From the NCBI GenBank assembly GCA_018657165.1, contig JABHXS010000077.1:1-7644 (forward strand): a DNA stretch of 7,644 bases. The letters run 5' to 3'. The notes under the pieces are model-generated. The model made no database searches. It saw only the letters and a list, made by a program, of their open reading frames with translations, and was not told the DNA's origin. The translations under genes were made by a program, and so were the position numbers. Each line of letters starts with the position of its first letter. Position 1 is the first letter of the stretch. This document shows, piece by piece, positions 7,014 through 7,644 of the stretch. This DNA is from Nitrosomonadales bacterium. GTDB lineage: Bacteria > Pseudomonadota > Gammaproteobacteria > Burkholderiales > Methylophilaceae.

Positions 7014-7016
7014 TAT
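6987..7016 (+). promoter_or_regulatory. Weak candidate promoter for the EF-hand gene
   Basis: TTGTTA (6987-6992) and TAATAT (7011-7016), 18 bases apart, each match four of six sigma-70 positions. The -35-like box overlaps the second GTTACA repeat, and a regulator bound there could help or block polymerase. This is a low-specificity match in AT-rich DNA. I found no clearly better promoter for ompR on the opposite strand. Confidence 0.22.
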
Positions 7017-7039
7017 TAGGTTAACATTGTGGTAGCAAA

Positions 7040-7081
7040 ATGATTGACCGTTTAAATGAAAAGGCAGTTAATTTAGTTTGA
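7040..7081 (+). CDS. Possible 13-residue leader peptide overlapping the EF-hand start
   Basis: An ATG at 7040 opens a short frame, MIDRLNEKAVNLV, whose TGA (7079-7081) overlaps the TTG start of the next gene as TTGA. Such overlap is typical of translational coupling, and the downstream TTG lacks a well-spaced ribosome site of its own. A GTGG seven bases upstream is a poor Shine-Dalgarno. A frame this short can easily be chance, so this is a candidate only. Confidence 0.2.
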   Translation: MIDRLNEKAVNLV

Positions 7082-7557
7082 AGAAATTAATTCTTTTATC
7101 CCTTTTTTGTGTGCCCTGGCATGTTAATGCTGAGGTTAATTTACAAAAGGTCAGAAGCACAAACTCCAATCATTCAATCGAATTAAGAGAGATACATAAC
7201 GCACTTTCTAATTTCTCAAAATCAGAAGATCAGATAAACGTAATATATGAGCAGCAAAGAAGGAAGATGCTTGAAAGCGTAGAAAGAAGGTTTATTTTAT
7301 GCGACTCAGATAATAATGAACAATTAGATGTTTATGAAACCACTGTATGCCTCCCACAGGTAGCAAGACAGTTTAGAAGAGTCGATACGGATAATGATAA
7401 TTTAATTAGTCTTGATGAGATTGCTATTTTAGCCAAGGCATTTCAAAATAAAATAAACTCATATAGCAAAACAACTTCTCAAACAGTCAAAAATAACAAT
7501 AAATCAAAACCAGCAACAGCGCAAAAGAAAAAAACCAAAACAAAAAAAATCAATTAA
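7078..7557 (+). CDS. Small exported protein with two EF-hand calcium-binding loops
   Basis: This 159-residue protein starts at TTG; an in-frame TAA lies two codons upstream, so no earlier start exists. Residues 1-18 form a signal peptide (MKKLILLSLF core, likely cleavage VNA|E at 18/19). No lipobox surrounds C11, so a periplasmic or secreted location is inferred. Residues about 35-72 are a charged helix. Two EF-hand loops follow: D76-x-D78-x-N80-x-Q82-x-D84-x2-E87 and D103-x-D105-x-D107-x3-S111-x2-E114, with canonical ligands at positions 1, 3, 5, 9 and 12. Both lack the usual glycine at position 6 (E81, N108). C75 and C91 flank loop 1 and could form a disulfide. The tail from about 131 is low-complexity, ending KKKTKTKKIN. 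It is divergent from ompR and shares its repeat-bearing upstream region. I do not recognise a named family beyond EF-hand; function is unknown. Confidence 0.82.
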   Translation: MKKLILLSLFCVPWHVNAEVNLQKVRSTNSNHSIELREIHNALSNFSKSEDQINVIYEQQRRKMLESVERRFILCDSDNNEQLDVYETTVCLPQVARQFRRVDTDNDNLISLDEIAILAKAFQNKINSYSKTTSQTVKNNNKSKPATAQKKKTKTKKIN

Positions 7558-7598
7558 TTTTCTCTAAACTTTATTCTCATATAAAGGCTAAATAGATA

Positions 7599-7644
7599 AT
7601 GATTGAGATTACTTTTAGTAACAGCTTTTCAAGCCTTAGAGATG
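7599..7644 (+). CDS. Start of an unidentified gene, cut off by the window edge
   Basis: An ATG at 7599 opens a frame of 15 codons (MIEITFSNSFSSLRD) that reaches the window end without a stop. An AAAGG 11 bases upstream could be its ribosome site. It lies 41 bases after the EF-hand gene in the same direction, with no terminator-like hairpin between, so co-transcription is possible. The beginning loosely recalls the N-terminus of RecC-type exonuclease V gamma subunits (a beta strand followed by SN), but 15 residues are too few to name it. Confidence 0.45.
   Translation, partial: MIEITFSNSFSSLRD

Noticed and set aside
7040..7078. Short peptide MIDRLNEKAVNLV as a remnant of the flagellar protein FlgB
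   Set aside because: Only the first five residues recall FlgB starts; the similarity ends there and no other flagellar sequence is present.
1..7644. CRISPR array, tRNA, insertion sequence, toxin-antitoxin or defence system
   Set aside because: No regularly spaced repeats, no cloverleaf sequence, no transposase motifs or terminal repeats, and no gene pair of that kind were seen on either strand.

Overview
The window looks like a chromosomal segment from a low-GC proteobacterium with a compact genome. It is strongly AT-rich, all seven stop codons visible in it are TAA, and intergenic gaps are mostly 0 to 9 bases. The proteins match the beta/gammaproteobacterial versions of their families: full-length fused CysG, an OmpR/EnvZ pair, and the miaB-phoH-ybeY-corC order. 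My best guess is a streamlined betaproteobacterium of the Methylophilaceae type (OM43/LD28-like). That is an inference from gene content and composition only, and an AT-rich gammaproteobacterium is not excluded.

Left part (1-3395, all minus strand): a tightly packed RNA-metabolism operon, read as miaB, phoH (ybeZ), ybeY, corC. MiaB methylthiolates tRNA, PhoH is an RNA-linked ATPase, YbeY is a ribosome/rRNA maturation endonuclease, and CorC is a CBS-domain protein cut off by the window edge. Spacers are 4, 9 and 8 bases, so one transcript is likely. In many relatives lnt follows corC, which would lie left of base 1.

Middle (3396-4863): a 97-base divergent promoter region separates miaB from cysG on the plus strand. 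CysG is the trifunctional siroheme synthase, which supplies the cofactor of sulfite and nitrite reductases. It converges on envZ with only two bases between the stop codons.

Right part (4866-6911, minus strand): an ompR-envZ two-component operon in which both genes share one reading frame, separated by a single TAA followed directly by a TTG start. Upstream lies a 166-base divergent region (6912-7077) with a GTTACA direct repeat at 11-base spacing and an overlapping inverted repeat, a plausible OmpR-family operator. The divergent plus-strand gene (7078-7557) encodes a small exported protein with two EF-hand calcium-binding loops and a lysine-rich tail, also starting at TTG. A further reading frame begins at 7599 and runs off the right edge.

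Most of the window is ordinary housekeeping sequence. The least-described part is the ompR upstream region together with the divergent EF-hand gene. They suggest, but do not prove, an envelope-stress regulator controlling a secreted calcium-binding protein. I see no tRNA, rRNA, CRISPR array, insertion sequence or prophage signal, and no gene-free stretch longer than 300 bases.
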